DNA of 64,000 nt from Selaginella moellendorffii (GCF_000143415.4 NW_003314345.1:508264-572263), one strand, 5' to 3'. Positions 11,312 through 23,929 are shown, counted from the first letter of the stretch. Numbers and translations are program-made. The notes: a model not told the origin generated them from the letters alone.

Positions 11312-11925
11312 AGATGTTCATTATTTTAATAATATATATACTACTCATTTAAGTTATTTTTAAAACTGATGTTTTGATATTAATAATAGATAAATTGATA
11401 ACAGTTGACATATTTTAGCAAAGATTTATATGACTTAGCAGTTGATCAAATATTCAAAGGAATCCAAGTGTAACAACTTAAATTGACTGAAGTATAACTG
11501 CTGATGAGGATAATTTAAATACCATGCTAATCATCCTGTCCAGCACAATCATGAGCATAGCACAGCGCCTTCTTCCTTGTGGTGGGCTCTATTTGTCTTA
11601 TATATAACATTGTTCCAGAATTATGTGCCTTAACAATATTTTCTTGACAAAAGATGCTTCACACATATCCACTTAGTAAATTGGAAAAGCAATTGATTTA
11701 GGAATTTGTAAATTTATAATTCTCAGCCTTAGAAAAAATGAGTTTGGTAGAAGGCTTTGCCATCAACCTAATGCACTTTCTGTATTAGATTAATAAAATG
11801 GCAAACAAAGTATAGCATTATTTTGATAAGCTTTAAAACACATAATTAAAGTGATTGAAGTCTAGTTAATGAGAAGTAAACTAAGAGTTTATGAATGACT
11901 TTTTGCTTTGTACATGCTTCCCTGG
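11312..11925. other. AT-rich intergenic DNA
   Basis: No protein-like ORF and no recognisable element. Confidence 0.5.
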
Positions 11926-12644
11926 ATTCAGCAGACTATGTTTTTAGCACAGTCTTTGCTGCTACAAGTCTTGGTGACTTGCGAGGTGTGATCGTGCCAT
12001 AAATTTCTTGTTTCGTTCATCGGTTCTTTACGAGAAACAATTTCTGAAGCTGTAAGATTGTGAGAAACACCAATTTGAAATACTATATATATGTCATGAT
12101 TACCGCTCTGCAAAGGGAAGGAAAAAACCACGCACCTTTTCTTCCTCTTTCTCCACGTACTCGAGAAAAGCCTCAAATCGTTCGTCAGGTTTCTTGAAAA
12201 GCCATTTGTAATACATCTCTCTGTCCTCAAAATTCTCCCGCACAACATCAGTCATACTTCAGCCGATGTGGATTGCCCAGCCATGGCAAGGAGCAGCAGC
12301 AGCGTGATCTTCCTGAGCATCTCCCAGTAATAGCTTGTCCACGCAATCCCGGAATGCCTTGATGCTACGCTCGTTTCTCGCTGACGCGAACAGCACCGTC
12401 CCAGCTCTCCCCAGCATACTCGTCGACGCCCCAGACGCGAGTGAATCCAAGAAGGTGAATGCCCACATTGTGTACCATGGCCAAGATCCTGCGCACCAAG
12501 CTCTCCAAGGCACAGCCATAGCTGCGCACTTGCCCGATCAAATGCCACACGTCCACCACCTCCATTCTGCCCTAGCATACTCCACCAAGGAGCAAGCAAT
12601 AGATAAGTTCGTACAAAACTGTAAAATAGAAGCCGCTTAAACAA
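11926..12644 (-). pseudogene. Unidentified coding remnant
   Basis: The minus strand carries protein-like segments in different frames: ERSIKAFRDCVDKLLLGDA (about 12375-12320), then VRENFEDREMYYKWLFKKP and ERFEAFLEYVEKEEEK (about 12245-12140) ending near a GT. The latter would be a soluble helical protein. I do not recognise the family. Frames do not connect without an intron or frameshift, so it is either a decayed gene or a spliced gene I could not resolve. Confidence 0.4.
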
Positions 12645-12807
12645 ACAAAAGTGTGGTTGAGTTTTCGCTTTTTGTCTCTTGTGTTTATAACTGAGTTAGT
12701 GGTCTAAACCACCATGCCGTCGGATGACGATCGTGCGGTCCCTGACGATTCTAGGGCGCCACTGCCTCCATATAAGAGGGTTTCAAGATAGGGTTTCAGC
12801 TAGCAAA

Positions 12808-15134
12808 ATGGACGAGAAATTGACTAAGGTGGAAGCTCAAATCGGGCTTCTTGAGCCCCAGATCCAAGCGGCTGGGGAATCTTTTCTCTCTGCCCTTCAG
12901 AGTGGCAATCAATCTCTGGCGGAATATTGGCGGAAGGAGGAAGAGCAGCTGTGGAAGGAGGAAGAGCAGCTGCGGAAGAAGGGAGAGCAGCTGCGGGAGC
13001 AAAAACTCCTCCTCCTCAGAAGTAATGGTAAGTCATTTGGGGCGTGTGTGTTGTGGATATGTGTGCTTCCATGTGGCTATGGCTGCTTTCGGCCATGGTT
13101 AAGGATTTTGCCTGAGGTAGTTTCAATTCGCTTTTATTTTGGGTTGCTGGAAGTGTGGCTAGTTGCTGCTGGCGGGCGCATACTCCCTTGTGGATCCTTG
13201 TTTATGGCTATGGCTGTTGAGACCCTTGATTCTGGCCATGTTTTCTATTGATAGTTTTTTCTTCCAGATCTAATACTAACTTTGTTATGTTCTGAATGTT
13301 ACAGTGTCCCATGGAATCCGCGGATCTGGTAAGCAATTGTGAAAGCCCTTTGTTTCCTTGCATGTCCCCCCTGTTTTCTCTTTGATCTGTGATGTCGGAA
13401 GTCCCAGTTTTTGTCCAGTTCTTGGTATTCCTGGTGAGGTCTTGCTTCTGATGGCGTCGCTGTTGGATTTGGTCTTGGCTTGTGGTTGTAATTGAATTCA
13501 TGGCCATCTGCTTGGTATGTGGCCCCTTGCGTTCTATTAATGCTGTCTGTGTCTTCTTCGGCTTAGAGCTCTTCCCCCTGGGATGACTGTTTTGCCGTCG
13601 TTTGAAGTTTTCCTGCCTCACACTAGAGTTTACTCAGTTCTCCTCACAGAGCGGTATTTGCCTGCTTGTAGCACTTCCTGTCTGATCCGTGCATTCGTAT
13701 CTTTCTTCAGGTGTACCAGATGGTGTGGCGGCCCTTGTAAGGGCTACTGATACTCCAGATTCTAAATTCTGGATTTTAGATAGCGATGCACTGCGAAATT
13801 ATGACAAACCTTTCCTGCTATGGAAACGAAAGGCGTATGCGAGTCTAGAATCCAAAATCCAGGAGCGGCTCAGCAACTTCACTTCCTTCATCGTCCTAGG
13901 CACTGCAGGGATAGGGAAATCGTTCTTTGGCTATCACTGGATTATTAGGCTGGGCCAAATGGGGCAAGAAAAGGCGTTATACAAGGTTGGCGAGGTTGTT
14001 TACATCCTGAATTTGCGAAGCCGATATGTTGAAGGTGGTTATGACGTGAATGGCCAAATTATACGCCAAATGCTGGACGATCCGTCAATGTGGCTAGTGA
14101 TAGATGGGCAGCAGGAGACGCCTTTACCTGGCAAGTGTCGAGTTCTTTTGGTTTGCTCATCTAACAAGACAAACTACGATGAGTTTGGCAAGGGGGGACT
14201 TTGTTGCATGCTTTATATGTCGGTGTGGTCCAGGGAGGAGATTGGGAAATTCCTTGACGACTTTGAGCCTTACCGAACTAGTTACAGGAACATGAATGTG
14301 GTGGACAGAAAGGAAGGGCTTGACAACTTCGATTATTTGGGTGGAGTTCCTAGGTATGTACTGCGTGCAACAAAGGTGAACGAGGGGAAGTCCAGCGCCC
14401 AGAGTGCGGTTGAGTCGTTCGGATCAAGTGTATCCAAAGCGGCTAAAATTTTGTCAGGAGGGTACGTGAAAAATGTCAGTGACTGCATTCTGCACATCGT
14501 GGCAACTGAGGACCACAGCGAAATGACATATCAGTTTGCAAGCGAGGCTTTGATGACAGAGCTTGGGAATCAGTATCTGCGTGCTGGAGCTGTGCCTGTG
14601 GTGGGATTTCTGCAAGAAACATTCAGCTGCCCTTGGGTGGGGGCTCTGTGGGGGAAGCTTTATGAGCCTCTTGTGCATAGGCTACTGTTGAAGGGTGGTG
14701 ATTTTGTTATCAAGGCAGTTTATGCTAATGGAAGCTCCGATCCTGAGACTTCCGTTCATATTGGACCTCATATCATGCTGGAGGCAAGTTCTGCGGGTGA
14801 GTTTGGAGGAAAGATGGGGACGGGCAAGTACGTGCAACCAACTTCTGAAGTCTTTCCGAGCATTGATTCTGGTATGGATGAAGACATTCTCATTCAGGTC
14901 TTCAAGAGAATGGATGGAAAACACAGCTTTGAAGCGAGTGGCTTAGAAATGGTGGATGCTGCGTTGAAGAGACCAAGCTACAGGTTGTGGTCGTGTGTTC
15001 CAAAAGAGACGTTTCCGCGAACTGGATGGCAGCAATACAAGAATAATAATGATGGAGACTATGGGAGTGGAAATGCAGTATTTGGGAAGATGCGGCAGTT
15101 TGTTGTTCAAGTGGACTACGAGGATGCACGATGA
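12808..15134 (+). CDS. Crinkler/RHS-type (CR) P-loop NTPase with nuclease-like C-terminus
   Basis: Three exons join in frame: 12808-13027, 13305-13328 (24 nt) and 13711-15134, giving 555 residues. The start is the first ATG in frame with the coiled coil (AAAATGG context). A better-context ATG at 12715 opens only a short upstream ORF. Residues 1-72 form a charged coiled coil with KEEEQLWKEEEQLRKKGEQL. Then come Walker A GTAGIGKS (145-152), Walker B WLVIDG (209-214) and a STAND-like GGVPR (292-296). The C-terminus has FPSIDSG and ILIQVFKRMDGKH (about 465-486), resembling the restriction-endonuclease fold of CR proteins. CR proteins in oomycetes act as host-targeted effectors; a role in plants is unclear. 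No signal peptide or TM segment is seen. Assignment is by motif order and has not been searched. Confidence 0.72.
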
Positions 15135-15689
15135 AGCTTCTGTTTTTTTTATATATATACTTACAATATAAATTTCTCAGTAAATCAAAGTTTTTAATAC
15201 AATACTGGAAATTGCCCAGCAAAAAGCAGGTGGGGGAAGTACTTTAAATCTGAGCTAAAAAAGACAAATACATTGGCCAAGAGTTTTATGTCACAAGTAT
15301 TATAGCTTTGAGATTTGAGCATTTCGTATTATAGCTTCGAGATTTGAGCATCATGGTTTCGTTGCCAGTATTAAAATAAAACTGTTAAGTTCAAAGCATA
15401 AGAATACTAATCATTGTGTTATGTGATTTTTAGTTTGCATTTTTTTTTCTTTTCCTGTTGGATAACAAAGGAAAAACTTTTGGTGAGATTTTCTTTTCTT
15501 CCACAAATGGAAGCATGATACTTATTCTCAATTGGAGCAAATTATCTCAACCTAGAAGCTGCCTAAACTTTGGGAAAGAAGACACGAACATCACTTTTGA
15601 CATAATTTAAATATTATTTTTCCATATTTTTACATATTGTACAGTGTTATGAGCTTGGCGCTATAGCTTTCTCCACTGCAATGGCGGTC

Positions 15690-16720
15690 TTTTCTCAATT
15701 GCTTCCTTCTGCAACACCAGGGGCAGAAATGCTGAGGTGATGGAGCTCGAATCCTTTGTGTGGCTTGTGAGGTGTGGCTCTACTGTGAGCTTGAGCTCTA
15801 GCATCCTCAGTGTTGATGGTGAACACTACTGAGTTTTTGGTGTTGTCCTTGCTCTTGCTACCATTGTTGTAGTCTTGGCTGTCCTTAAAGTTTGTGTCCC
15901 ATGTGCTGTTCTTGTAGGAGATGGCTGTGTCACTGAGACAAGAGCGTGCTTGTTTCTCGATCACTTCCTCAGACTTGTGCAGGGCAGTGTGAACCACAAG
16001 CTTCTTCTCTTCATCTTTGATTTCCAGGATGTCTTTGAGGAGGAGGAACACCTCATTTGATCTTAGTAGACTGCAATGGTTGCCTGGAACCCTATGCCTC
16101 GCAGTCGCAGTGAACCCAACATCCTATGAAGAAAGCAGAGTTCAGAACTGGGTGATAGAAATAGAGGGCTACCTTGGAAGACTTGGATGGTACTGTGCCA
16201 TCTCCATCCACATACTTGAAATCGGCCTCCAAAGTCCAAAGTTTCTTTGAGTAAGCATGAAGAAAGAACTCCACATTACCTTGAGCTCAACTATGAGGCA
16301 TTTTTTCACTCCCGTAGCTGGAAACAATGGAAAAACGTTGCCAATGAAAGTTGGCTATCAAGAACGAAGAACACATACCAGACATGAAATGGAGTTTTGC
16401 ATGAACTGCCATAGATGTTGTAGAATTTAAAATCTTTTGGAAGTTTTGCAATGAACCATAGACAGTAGGACTCATTTGCCCACTCAAGAATGCATCTTAT
16501 TGAAAGGAATGGGTATTGTCTTGTCATCATAGCTCAGCTGCATAGAAAATATTTAGTTTACCAGCATAACCAAAGAAAAGAAAAGAGAATTGATATACCA
16601 TTAACCATGTTCTCTTTAAGTGCAACTTCCATCTCAAAAACACACTCAATAGGTCCATATGAGTGTATCTATTTTCTTCTCCTTTGTCTTGTTTCTTCCT
16701 CATCGTGCCTATCATGGCTC
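15690..16720 (-). pseudogene. LCAT-like 4 acyltransferase, C-terminal part, copy 2
   Basis: Same family as 4600-5575. Minus-strand order: RKKQDKGEENRYTH, then SYGPIECVFEMEVALKENM (about 16670-16615), a short intron ending TATGCAG, SYDDKTIPIPFNK, EWANES and KDFKFYNIYG (about 16490-16420), FKYVDGDGTVPSKSSK (about 16220-16170), and RVPGNHCSLLRSNEVF (about 16100-16050) followed by a low-complexity tail. A frameshift sits before EWANES. The N-terminal half with the lipase Ser is missing: homology ends just where the opposite-strand ispE leader begins, so a rearranged junction is likely. Confidence 0.68.
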
Positions 16721-16756
16721 CTAGATAAAAATCAAGCTGGAAATTGGAGAGAGAAT

Positions 16757-17730
16757 CCATGGCAAGTCCATCACTCCATTTTGCCGATTCAGCAAGCAAT
16801 TTGATAGGCAGTTTTGCTTCATTTCGAGGGCCTAAATGCAGGAGATGGAGCTGCTTGAGAGCTGGCTCCAGAAAACTCGAGGTAAAGGTCTTGAGATAGA
16901 TATAGAGTTCTTTGAGTTGTACAGTTTTTGGAGTTTTAGATTGTCTATGATCCTGCCAGGAGGTATGAAGAGCTCACCAAGGAGCTCCAAAGCTCGGGTG
17001 GTTTTGTTCAAAATCTTGCATTATTTTTGTATGTATAATTTTCCCAAAGTTTTCTTCTTGGATAGAGCTAAAGAACTTTATAACCAGATCAATGTTTTCT
17101 TGGGAATCACAAGCAAGAGACCTGATGGCTACCACAATTTAACATCTCTCTTTCATGTAAGCTTCTAGGTTTTTTTTCTTGTTCTAGTTTCTTGATTAGC
17201 CGGGGAGATACTTTAAAGTTTTCAGTCTCTCCTTCTAAAAAGAAAGACTCACTTACAACAAATGTGTTTGGAATCCCACTTGACAACTCAAACTTGGTAA
17301 AACTATCCATTCATTTGTTTCTGAGGATTTATAAAACATTTGTGTGATTCTTTTGCAAGGTGATCAAAGCTCTAAATCTTTATAGAAAGAAGACCAGGAG
17401 TGACACATACTTCTGGGTAAACTCTTAATAAACTTTCCTCGATCAAAGCATAAACTGTTCTTATCATATAAAAAGATAGTTCTAAAGAGTGAAAGTAGCT
17501 ACATAACACTTGCAGTTTTTCTTCTTAACATTCACTTGGACAAAAGAGTTTTAAGTGGTGCTAGCCTTGGAGGTGGCAGTGGTAATGCCACCATTGCTCT
17601 CTAGGCTGCAAACCAGATAAATGGAAATCTTGCTAGCAAAGTGGATCTACAAGAATGGTCTGCGGAGATTGGCTCTAATATTCCTTTCATTTTCTTGCAT
17701 GGAGCAGCTTGTTGCACTGGCCGTGAAGAG
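16757..17730 (+). pseudogene. ispE: Plastid CDP-ME kinase (IspE), 5' half, copy 2
   Basis: Leader MASPSLHFADSASNLIGSFA runs to a donor after LEV (exon 1 from 16757). The intron-1 acceptor TTTTAG is intact. Exons then read IVYDPARRYEELTKEL, INVFLGITSKRPDGYHNLTS, LTTNVFGIPLDNSNL, IKALNLYRKKTRSDTYFW, SGASLGGGSGNATIAL, and EWSAEIGSNIPF up to a donor at 17731. A TAG replaces the Trp after the glycine loop, part of the exon-2 end is lost and the second half of the kinase is absent. A functional copy would be needed elsewhere in the genome, because the MEP pathway is essential in plants. Confidence 0.78.
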
Positions 17731-17982
17731 GTAAAATTAGATAAAAGATTAATTTTTTGCTTGACAGGACAGATGACAAGTGCAGTCACGGTCAACACAT
17801 TTGCATGTGACACATGTCACAACTCCTTCTTCTCTCACCCCATGCAGTTTGGTCACCTGGGAGCAAACATTAGCATGATTATTCATTAAGACATGGTTAA
17901 AGAAATAACCCTTTTATAGTTACCCCCATCGATGGCTGCCATTGGCTGGATCTGACAGCCTAGAAAGTTCAGCACTATTATG

Positions 17983-19299
17983 ATATTCTAAATTGAATCA
18001 AATATAGATTTTAGCAGGGAGTGAAGATTTGCCTCTTTTAGGATGCATCCACCTCATTGCTGCTGATTCTGACTTTTATGAATGCTAGTTAACACGTTGA
18101 AGTCTAGAAGTGTGCCTTGCATTTACTATCAATGAGTGATTTTTGGATAGATGCAACATGTATATATACATTACTCAATGTCCCTTAGAGATTAATACAA
18201 AAAGGATTGCTACTCTTAACAATACCATCTTGTTATCTCCTACCTAATGGTGATTGCTGCATTCCAACAGGGGCTGTTGTGGTTGTCTCCTCAAAGCATC
18301 CAATGCCAAATTGGCTTGTTTTGCCTCATTTACTATAGTGTATGGTGGTTTCCATTTTCATTTGATACTTCCCTCATATTCCCCTCCATAGCAAAGGCTC
18401 CATTGTCATTGCCAAGCTTCTAGTGCCTCTCTTTTTCCAAATTCCTGGAGCAGCATGTCCCTGAGATAGACAGCCACCAATGTGAGCCTCCACCAGTTCA
18501 CCCTGATTGCCAATATTGGAACATTCTGTCCCTTGAAGTGACTGTGGTTCCAAGTGAATTTTGGATAGAATCCCAACATGGTGTCATGGACCTATAGAAT
18601 GTGTAAAAGTTTTCTTGATTTGAATGCCTGTTAAGTAGCTTGATCTCATTGAACATGGTGCTTTCTATGATTGTTGGAGGTTCAAACTATGGACATAGGT
18701 TGAGACCAGTGTGATAAAAAGCTGCAGCATTGCTGATGATCGAGTTTGCCATCTCTTGGATGCACAAGTAAATTGATCAATCTCACATGTTTTCGAGGTC
18801 CAAAAGAGACGCACTCTTGTTGGAGAGAATGCTTGCTAGATACTGCAGGAAAACATATGACACAACCCAAATCTTTAACAAGTTGCCCCAACAGAGCATT
18901 CTCTCCATGACTGCCCACATATGCCCATTTAGGACATATTGATCATGGAAAACAAACGTTTGATTCCATTTCGTGCTTGATCTTGAATGCTGGCAGCTTT
19001 TGGCCAGAAGAACTTTGAAGGGGAAAAAGCTAATTTTTGGCCTGGCAAGAAGAGCATATGTATGAAACAAAGGCTCTTTTTCATCAAGCGACCCAAATCT
19101 TTATCAAGATGCCACAGCGGAGCCTCACGATTGCAACGTGAATGGTTGTTGGTGTTGAAACTCGTCCAGGTGGTGGGAGAAACTCGTTCTAGGTTGAGAC
19201 AGAGTGGACAAAGTTGGATCATGCGAGGAGCTACTGATGGTGGACAGCAGCAAAAGCCTTGCTTTCTTATTGAAACAAATTATGTGTTTGCAATAAAGA
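17983..19299. other. Intergenic DNA with unassigned remnants
   Basis: Some minus-strand pieces look protein-like (for example LGTTVTSRDRMFQYWQSG near 18550-18490), but stops are frequent and no family is recognised. Confidence 0.35.
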
Positions 19300-19365
19300 T
19301 TAACCAGCATGGCTCATGTATACGCAAAGTCTGGAAGCATGGAGGACATTGCAAGTTTTATCTAA
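19300..19365 (+). pseudogene. PPR motif fragment
   Basis: The frame MAHVYAKSGSMEDIASF corresponds to the common plant PPR helix pair (MYAKCGSMEDA). It is a single repeat, ended by a stop. Confidence 0.5.
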
Positions 19366-19639
19366 GATGAAGCAGACTTCCATGATCTCAACTTAACAGG
19401 AGAACCAAGCAAGCTCCAATGCTCCAGCTTGACAAAGTGCCAGAAGGAGAGCAAAGAATGAACAAGATCTTTTCAAAAGGAAATTGGAAACAACTGCTTC
19501 ATAAAAGAAGAGAGAAACACTAGCTATATACTAGCTACATCCAAAATTTTCTCCTGAAATTTGCCGCTGAATGTGGCCCTTGATCTCCATGATTCAGGAC
19601 ACTTATCACACCTTAGATTTCGGCTCCAACTAAAGCCAA

Positions 19640-22600
19640 AGGTGTGACTGCTACTGTTACCTCCTCCTCAGTCAAGGCTTGGCCACGACTCCAATAGAAT
19701 TCTTGTGTTCCACAAATAGAACTTTAGCCAAAAGTTTTGTAAAGATGTCAACAAGTTGTTGTCAAAAAGAAACATGTTGAACCGTTAGCAAACCTGTGTG
19801 TACTAAATCCTTGACATAGTGATAGTGTTTGGCAACATGTCAAGACTTCCAATGTTGCATTTCACTAGCTCCCTTGTTATCAACATGGAGAGTAATTGGT
19901 GTGGAGGATTGCCCAAGAGCTCCAAGAAATTCTTGAAACCAAAGAATTTCCCTAGAAGCAGCTGAGGCAACAAGATACTCTGCTTCTGTGGAAGAAAGAG
20001 CAATGTGAGTTTGTTTCTTGTTAGCCCAAAGAACAAGACTTGTTCCAAGCTGGAAGCAAAACCCTTATTGTGGATTTTTGGCTATCTCTATCATCTGACA
20101 AGCTGCTGTCGCTATAAGTAACAAGAGAAAAACCACCACGTGAGCCAATAGTCCAAAAGCAAGAGTTTTCTTTACATAATGCATCACAAATTTGGCCATA
20201 TCCCAATGTTTCTTGCCAAGATTAGCAGAAAATTGGCTAAAAGCAATGACAACATAAGCTAAATCTGGACAGTTGCACACCATAGCATACATTAGACTCC
20301 CAAACAAATTTTGAAATGGTACATTTGCCATAACTTGATCCTCTTCCTTGTTGGAAGGACACTTAGCTTTTGTCAAGAACTTGATGTTACTAGGCTCCAT
20401 GGGCAAATGAGAAGGATTGCAATCAATATATTCATAACTCTCAAATACCTTTATTAAATATTGTTGTTGAGAAATGTGAAGGGACTTTATTTTCCTGTCA
20501 CGATGAATCTCAAGACCAAGAAAATATCAAGGTTTTCCAAGGTCCTACATTGCAAAAGCTGTTCCAAGCTTAGCCTTGAAGATACTTGTAGTCATTGCTA
20601 ATCAAGAGTGAGTCATCAATATAGAGAGCAACAATAAGTAAAGACTCCCCTTCTTGCTTGATGTAGATGTTGGATTCAGAAGTGATGGGAGAAAATCTTT
20701 CAGCTTTGAAGAAAGCATCGATTTTCTGCCACCATGCTCTCAAGGCTTGCTTAAGGCCATAAAGAGCTTTTCTGAGTTTCCATACGAGATGTTGCTTCCC
20801 AAGCTAGGTGTTGCCATCTGGCTGTTGAATGTAGACATCTTCTTGCAAGTCTCCATTCAGGAAAGTAGTCTTGATGTCAGTGTGATGAATCTCAAGATCA
20901 AAGTAAGCAGCAAAAGCAAGCAAAATTTGAACACTTGTCATTTTTACCACTGGAGAATATGTCTCGAGATAATCCATGCCATATTGTTGTTTGTAGCCTT
21001 ATGCAATAAACCAAGCTTTGTGACAGTTGATAAAACCATCGGGGTTGAGTTTCATTTTGTAGACTCATCGACTACCAAAAGTTGTAGCTCCAACTGGAAG
21101 AACCATTTCATCAAAAGTGTGTATACGAGTGATGGACTCAATTTCTTGGTCCATTGCTCACTTTCAATGACTTGCATTTGGACTAGCCATAGCTTCCAGG
21201 AATGAGGAAGGCTTGAGTGTACATACGGTTGCACAAAACTCTAACAAATCAAAGGCAATAGCATAAGAGTATTCAATATTTTCAAGAGCCTTTCTACTTG
21301 GAATTTTCACCCTTTTTCCTCGTCCAAGTGGCTCAAGAGTAGCCTTGTTGAATGCTGGAGATGCCATCAAAGTCAAAATAATGTCAGATCTTGGAGGAGA
21401 AAGTTAAGCTAGGACTTTGATGATTGCATCAATTCCTCCCTATGCAAGTGCTTCTTCGTGTTGAGCATCATCCCAAAACTTAGCATCAAGAATAGCATCA
21501 TTCCAAAACGAAGAATTTAGAAAATTCACAAAATCAAGATCAAGAATAGAAAAGGATTGAGAGAAAAAAAAGGGTTTCCTCAAAAAATATCACTTCTTCT
21601 TGCCTACAAATGTGAACCGTGGCTATCACAGGATCCATCAATCTGTAAGCATGAGAACTAGAATCAGATATACCAACAAACATGAGCTTTTCCCCAATCG
21701 GACCAAACTTGGTGCATAGCTCTTATGGAACATGCTAATATGCCATGCATCCAAAAATCCGTACATGTGCCACGTCAAGCTTGCTATGCGTAAAGCATTC
21801 TTCCGGAGTTATCTCCTTAACTGCCACAGTAGGTTGATGGTTAAAGAGAAATAGCATACCTAACTGCCTCTACCCAAAACTTTTAGGGAGCATGAGATTG
21901 AGCTAGAAGGCATTGTGTTGTGTCCACAATGGTGTGATTCTTGCACTCTGCCACCCCATTATGCTAAGCTATGTATGGTTTGGTGAGCTAATGTTGGATT
22001 CCAGGTTGGGAACAAATGCTATTAAAAGCATTGTTCACAAATTCACTGCCATTGTCCATGCGTAGCTTCTTGATTTGACAACTAGTTTGGTTTTCTACCA
22101 AGGCTTTCCAATCTACAAAAAAATCCAAGATCTTAGATTTCTTCTTTAGAAAATAAACCTAAGTCTTGCGACTAAGATCATCTATGAAAGTCAGGAAATA
22201 CTTAGCCTTCTTGAAAGATGGAACTTGTACTGGACCACAAACATCAGCATGGACAAGCTCAAACAAATTGCTTGCTCAACTTCCAATCATTTTAAAATGC
22301 TGACGATGGTGCCTTCCAAATGCATATGCTTCACATGGAGCAAGAGTTAGCTCATTAGATACATCCAAACTATTTACCGTGGAAATCTTAGACAATGAGC
22401 AATGGCCAAATTGCTTATGCCATAGATCACATGTGCCTTTACCAATAGAGGCAAGAATCAAAGAGCTAGTTATGAATTTTCTTCCCTAGGAGCTATAGCA
22501 ACCACATCATGAGTTTGTGCATTTTGAATGACATAAACTTAATGATCAAAACACCCCATATCAGCAATCTTAGTAATAGATAGCAAATCTTTGCAAAGAG

Positions 22601-22860
22601 TAGGAACATATATTACCCTAGTCAGAGTTAAGTTGCCATGAGATGTCTGGATGTTGATGTCACCAATGCCATGAGCACCATGCTCACTATTGTCTCCTAG
22701 TTGCACAGCATGCTGGCCAAGACAATTTCTATACTTGACAAAATGATCTTTGTGCCAAGATAGGTGAGTAGTAGCTCCAAAATCAATCACAAAAGAGTTA
22801 GTTACCATGGCATTGTTGCAAAGCTCAGTTTTGACTTCAGCAACACAAGCTTCATCCAAA
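19640..22860 (-). mobile_element. Ty1/copia retrotransposon pol, decayed
   Basis: Minus-strand order fits Ty1/copia: protease-like VIDFGATTHLSWHKDH with VIYVPTLCKDLLSITK (22860-22540); GAG-pre-integrase LWHKQFGHCSLSKI (about 22430-22380); integrase core FLTFIDDLSRKT, KKLRMDNGSEFVNNAFN and NGVAECKNHTI (about 22200-21920); RT YGMDYLETYSPVVKMTS, TTFLNGDLQEDVYIQQP and catalytic ALYIDDSLL (about 20990-20620), then GSLMYAMVCNCPDLAY (20300); RNase H and QQLVDIFTKLLAK (about 19750). The protease DSG reads DFG, and stops and frameshifts occur throughout. No LTRs or target duplication were found. The right end abuts an F-box pseudogene. Confidence 0.88.
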
Positions 22861-22862
22861 AG

Positions 22863-23701
22863 TCATCCATAGTGAGCCATAAGTTTTGAAGATTTGAAAT
22901 CCTCCAGCTGTTGTTGAAGGTGTTTCATCTTCAACCTACATCCAGACTCCTTGTAACAGTATGACATGACCTCCCACTTCTCTCCCCTCCTCTCAGAGAT
23001 GATCAGTCCCTCACTAAAGTTTTCAATTACCAACAAAAGCCGGTCCTGATCCAGCTGAAGGTAGCACCACCTATAAAATACCAGATCCAGCTTCTTGGCA
23101 TCAACCTGAAAATCTTGCCAGGAACCATCCCACAGGTTGTATTTTGCAATCTTCTGGGGACCTGTGCAAAACACCACCACTTCACCATGATCCCGCATCG
23201 TATAAAAGGCCTTCTCATTGATATATGAGAGGGAAGGCGCGTTGAAGTTAGCAGCGATGCAGAACTCTCGCGTTAATCGATCCCTCTCGCTGTTGTACAC
23301 CACCATGCGCATTCTATTGTTGGTCACTGGCGGCAAAGGAACTCTCACCGGGGAGGAGTTGAGATGAGGATGGCCGCTTGAAGTACTCAAACGTGGCCAG
23401 GCACAGCAAGCCGGCGTCGCTGCTGGCGATCATCATGCCCTTTGGGAGCGTCTGGAAGTGGTGCCACTTGTTACGCGGGGAATTCTCGACTGGCTTGACA
23501 AAGAGAGAACCAGAGGCGACATGGAGGAGCGAGTGTACCCTTCTCATCCATCCAGCCTCCAAGCTCCACGGTAGAAAATTCCCGAATTCCTGATCATTGC
23601 CACTCACGGCACATACAGCTCACGTGGCACAGATCGATTGCAGATAGCCTGAAGAAGACAAGCTCCAAGAATTCGCCGCTGGCAATCCTTTGCGACATCA
23701 T
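22863..23701 (-). pseudogene. F-box / kelch-like protein, frameshifted (copy A)
   Basis: From an ATG at 23701 the minus strand reads an F-box-like leader, GEFLELVFFRLSAIDLCHVS then CREW, as in an SCF substrate receptor. The frame then shifts to KWHHFQTLPKGMMIASSDAG and LLCLATFEYFKRP, and shifts again near 23390 to NSSPVRVPLPPV, YNSERDRLTREF and VVFCTGPQKIAKYNLWDGSW. The pattern (F-box, GLLCL, VVNP-like then LPP) is that of plant F-box/kelch-related proteins. Two frame changes make it probably non-functional. The last residues run into the copia sequence. Related fragments are at 24955-25831 and 36410-36886. Confidence 0.62.
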
Positions 23702-23929
23702 GTGTGCATGGCTGCTATGCCCTTTATTGACGATAAAAGGTGGAAGAAAAAGAGCGGGCTTATTTGAAATGCTATTAGATCGAATCGAGAATGCGGGCGA
23801 TCCAATCGATCGCGGCGGGCATCGGCAGTTATCGCGCTCCCACTGGCGTCATCGAGGTAAGAAATTTCGCTCTAGTACAGGGTTTTCAATCTCGTTTTCT
23901 TTCAAATTCCAGGAATTTCGTCGGCGTTG

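Larger units (their letters stand above)
15205..17982. repeat. Duplicated block, copy 2 (uninterrupted)
   Basis: Same order as 3979-11311 without the LTR insertion: LCAT-like fragment (minus), then ispE 5' fragment (plus). It starts 71 bp after the CR gene stop codon. This copy is slightly less decayed in the ispE part, retaining the intron-1 acceptor and more exon frame. Confidence 0.85.

Noticed and set aside
12715-12786. ATG at 12715 (MPSDDDRAVPDDSRAPLPPY) as start of the CR gene
   Set aside because: Strong start context, but the frame hits a stop before the coiled coil, and the only GT...AG that would bypass it is 20 nt long. It is kept only as a possible upstream ORF.
13208-13621. 137-aa minus-strand ORF
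   Set aside because: Covers the introns of the CR gene. Gln/Lys/Asn-rich, with no domain.
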